A program made the translations under genes and the position numbers. The notes beneath the pieces were generated by a model that did no database searches, was not told where the DNA came from, and was given only the letters and a program-made list of their open reading frames with translations. A stretch of 14,092 nt of DNA from Nitrospirota bacterium (GTDB lineage Bacteria; Nitrospirota; Thermodesulfovibrionia; Thermodesulfovibrionales; Dissulfurispiraceae): the NCBI GenBank assembly GCA_016212685.1, contig JACREW010000036.1:1-14092 (forward strand). Reading direction: 5' to 3'. The number at the start of each line of letters is the position of its first letter. Positions within the stretch are counted from its first letter, which is position 1. Positions 13,827 to 14,092 of the stretch are shown here, piece by piece.

Positions 13827-13979
13827 ATGGACAACAATAACTCAAAAACAGACAAACTACAAAAAGCAAAAGAACTTGAAGACGAGGCTACTGCCTTATT
13901 CCATAATAACGAGTACGAAAAGCATTTAATGCATTTGATACAGCAGCATACTTACTAAGACATAAGTTAACAAAGCCTC
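13827..13979 (+). pseudogene. Frameshifted TPR-like protein fragment
   Basis: From ATG 13827 the frame reads MDNNNSKTDKLQKAKELEDE and then a TPR-like helix, but it ends at TAA 13956-13958 after 43 residues. If one base is missing near the A-run at 13917-13922, reading continues as AFNAFDTAAYLLRHKLTKP, which completes a typical TPR helix pair (ALF....YEKAF.AFD.AAYLL). The continued frame then runs into the dispersed repeat at 13990, where no TPR sequence remains. It thus looks both frameshifted and truncated; a homopolymer sequencing error could account for the frameshift. Confidence 0.5.
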
Positions 13980-13989
13980 ATAACCGTCA

Positions 13990-14080
13990 TTCCGGGCTTG
14001 ACCCTGAATCCATGGTTCGACAGGCTCACCATGACACCTTGAGCCTTCGGCGTGAGCAATGTCAGGCTGAGCCTGTCGAA
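13990..14080. repeat. Dispersed palindromic repeat at the right edge
   Basis: Two nested palindromic units occur. TTCCGGG (13990-13996) pairs mostly with CCCTGAA (14002-14008). The larger arms 14016-14036 and 14060-14080 (TTCGACAGGCTCA type) are complementary at 19 of 21 positions. Such CATTCCGGGCTTGACC and TTCGACAGGCTCA repeats are familiar as multicopy intergenic repeats in many environmental bacterial genomes. It may continue past the window edge. Confidence 0.75.
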
Positions 14081-14092
14081 GCCTCAGTCGAA

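Noticed and set aside
1..14092. tRNA or rRNA genes
   Set aside because: No cloverleaf-like sequence or rRNA motif was recognised on reading the non-coding stretches, though no covariance search could be run.

Overview
The window reads as a chromosomal segment of a Gram-negative bacterium, probably an uncultured environmental lineage. An AmpG-type muropeptide permease points to a cell with an outer membrane. The mix of genes, weak Shine-Dalgarno sites, toxin-antitoxin modules and dispersed inverted repeats would fit Nitrospirota or a deltaproteobacterial-type lineage. That placement is inference; no rRNA or marker gene here settles it.

Layout. Positions 1-133 are the tail of an ISL3-like insertion sequence. 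Positions 162-3808 (minus strand) hold a branched-chain amino acid type ABC importer, livH-livM-livG-livF, tightly packed except for a roughly 155-base gap with an inverted-repeat element between livG and livF; no binding-protein gene is seen. Divergent from livH is a NamZ (DUF1343) exo-muramidase gene (3845-5020). Two toxin-antitoxin pairs follow on the minus strand: MazF with a ribbon-helix-helix antitoxin (5029-5618) and VapBC (5980-6587). On the plus strand come a fused MurU-AmgK protein (6663-8546), RNase HI (8767-9231) and a U32 peptidase-family protein (9228-10460). A short NagA-like deacetylase (10449-11330, minus) converges on the U32 gene. A DUF1460 amidase (11572-12303, plus) and AmpG (12339-13586, minus) converge on a shared bidirectional terminator. 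The right end holds a frameshifted TPR-like gene remnant running into a dispersed repeat.

How the genes work together. Five genes belong to cell-wall recycling families: AmpG (muropeptide import), DUF1460 (peptide removal from MurNAc), NamZ (release of MurNAc), MurU-AmgK (MurNAc to MurNAc-1-P to UDP-MurNAc, bypassing de novo synthesis), and NagA (GlcNAc-6-P deacetylation). NamZ and DUF1460 are usually exported elsewhere but have no signal peptide here, so a cytoplasmic salvage route fed by AmpG is a plausible reading. The genes lie on both strands in several transcription units, so this is a functional cluster rather than one operon.

Mobile and repeat content is notable: the IS tail, two related ~160-bp inverted-repeat elements (8561-8723, 11381-11541), a third unrelated one inside the liv operon (891-1017), heptanucleotide tandem repeats inside livF and nagA, and a dispersed palindromic repeat at the right edge.
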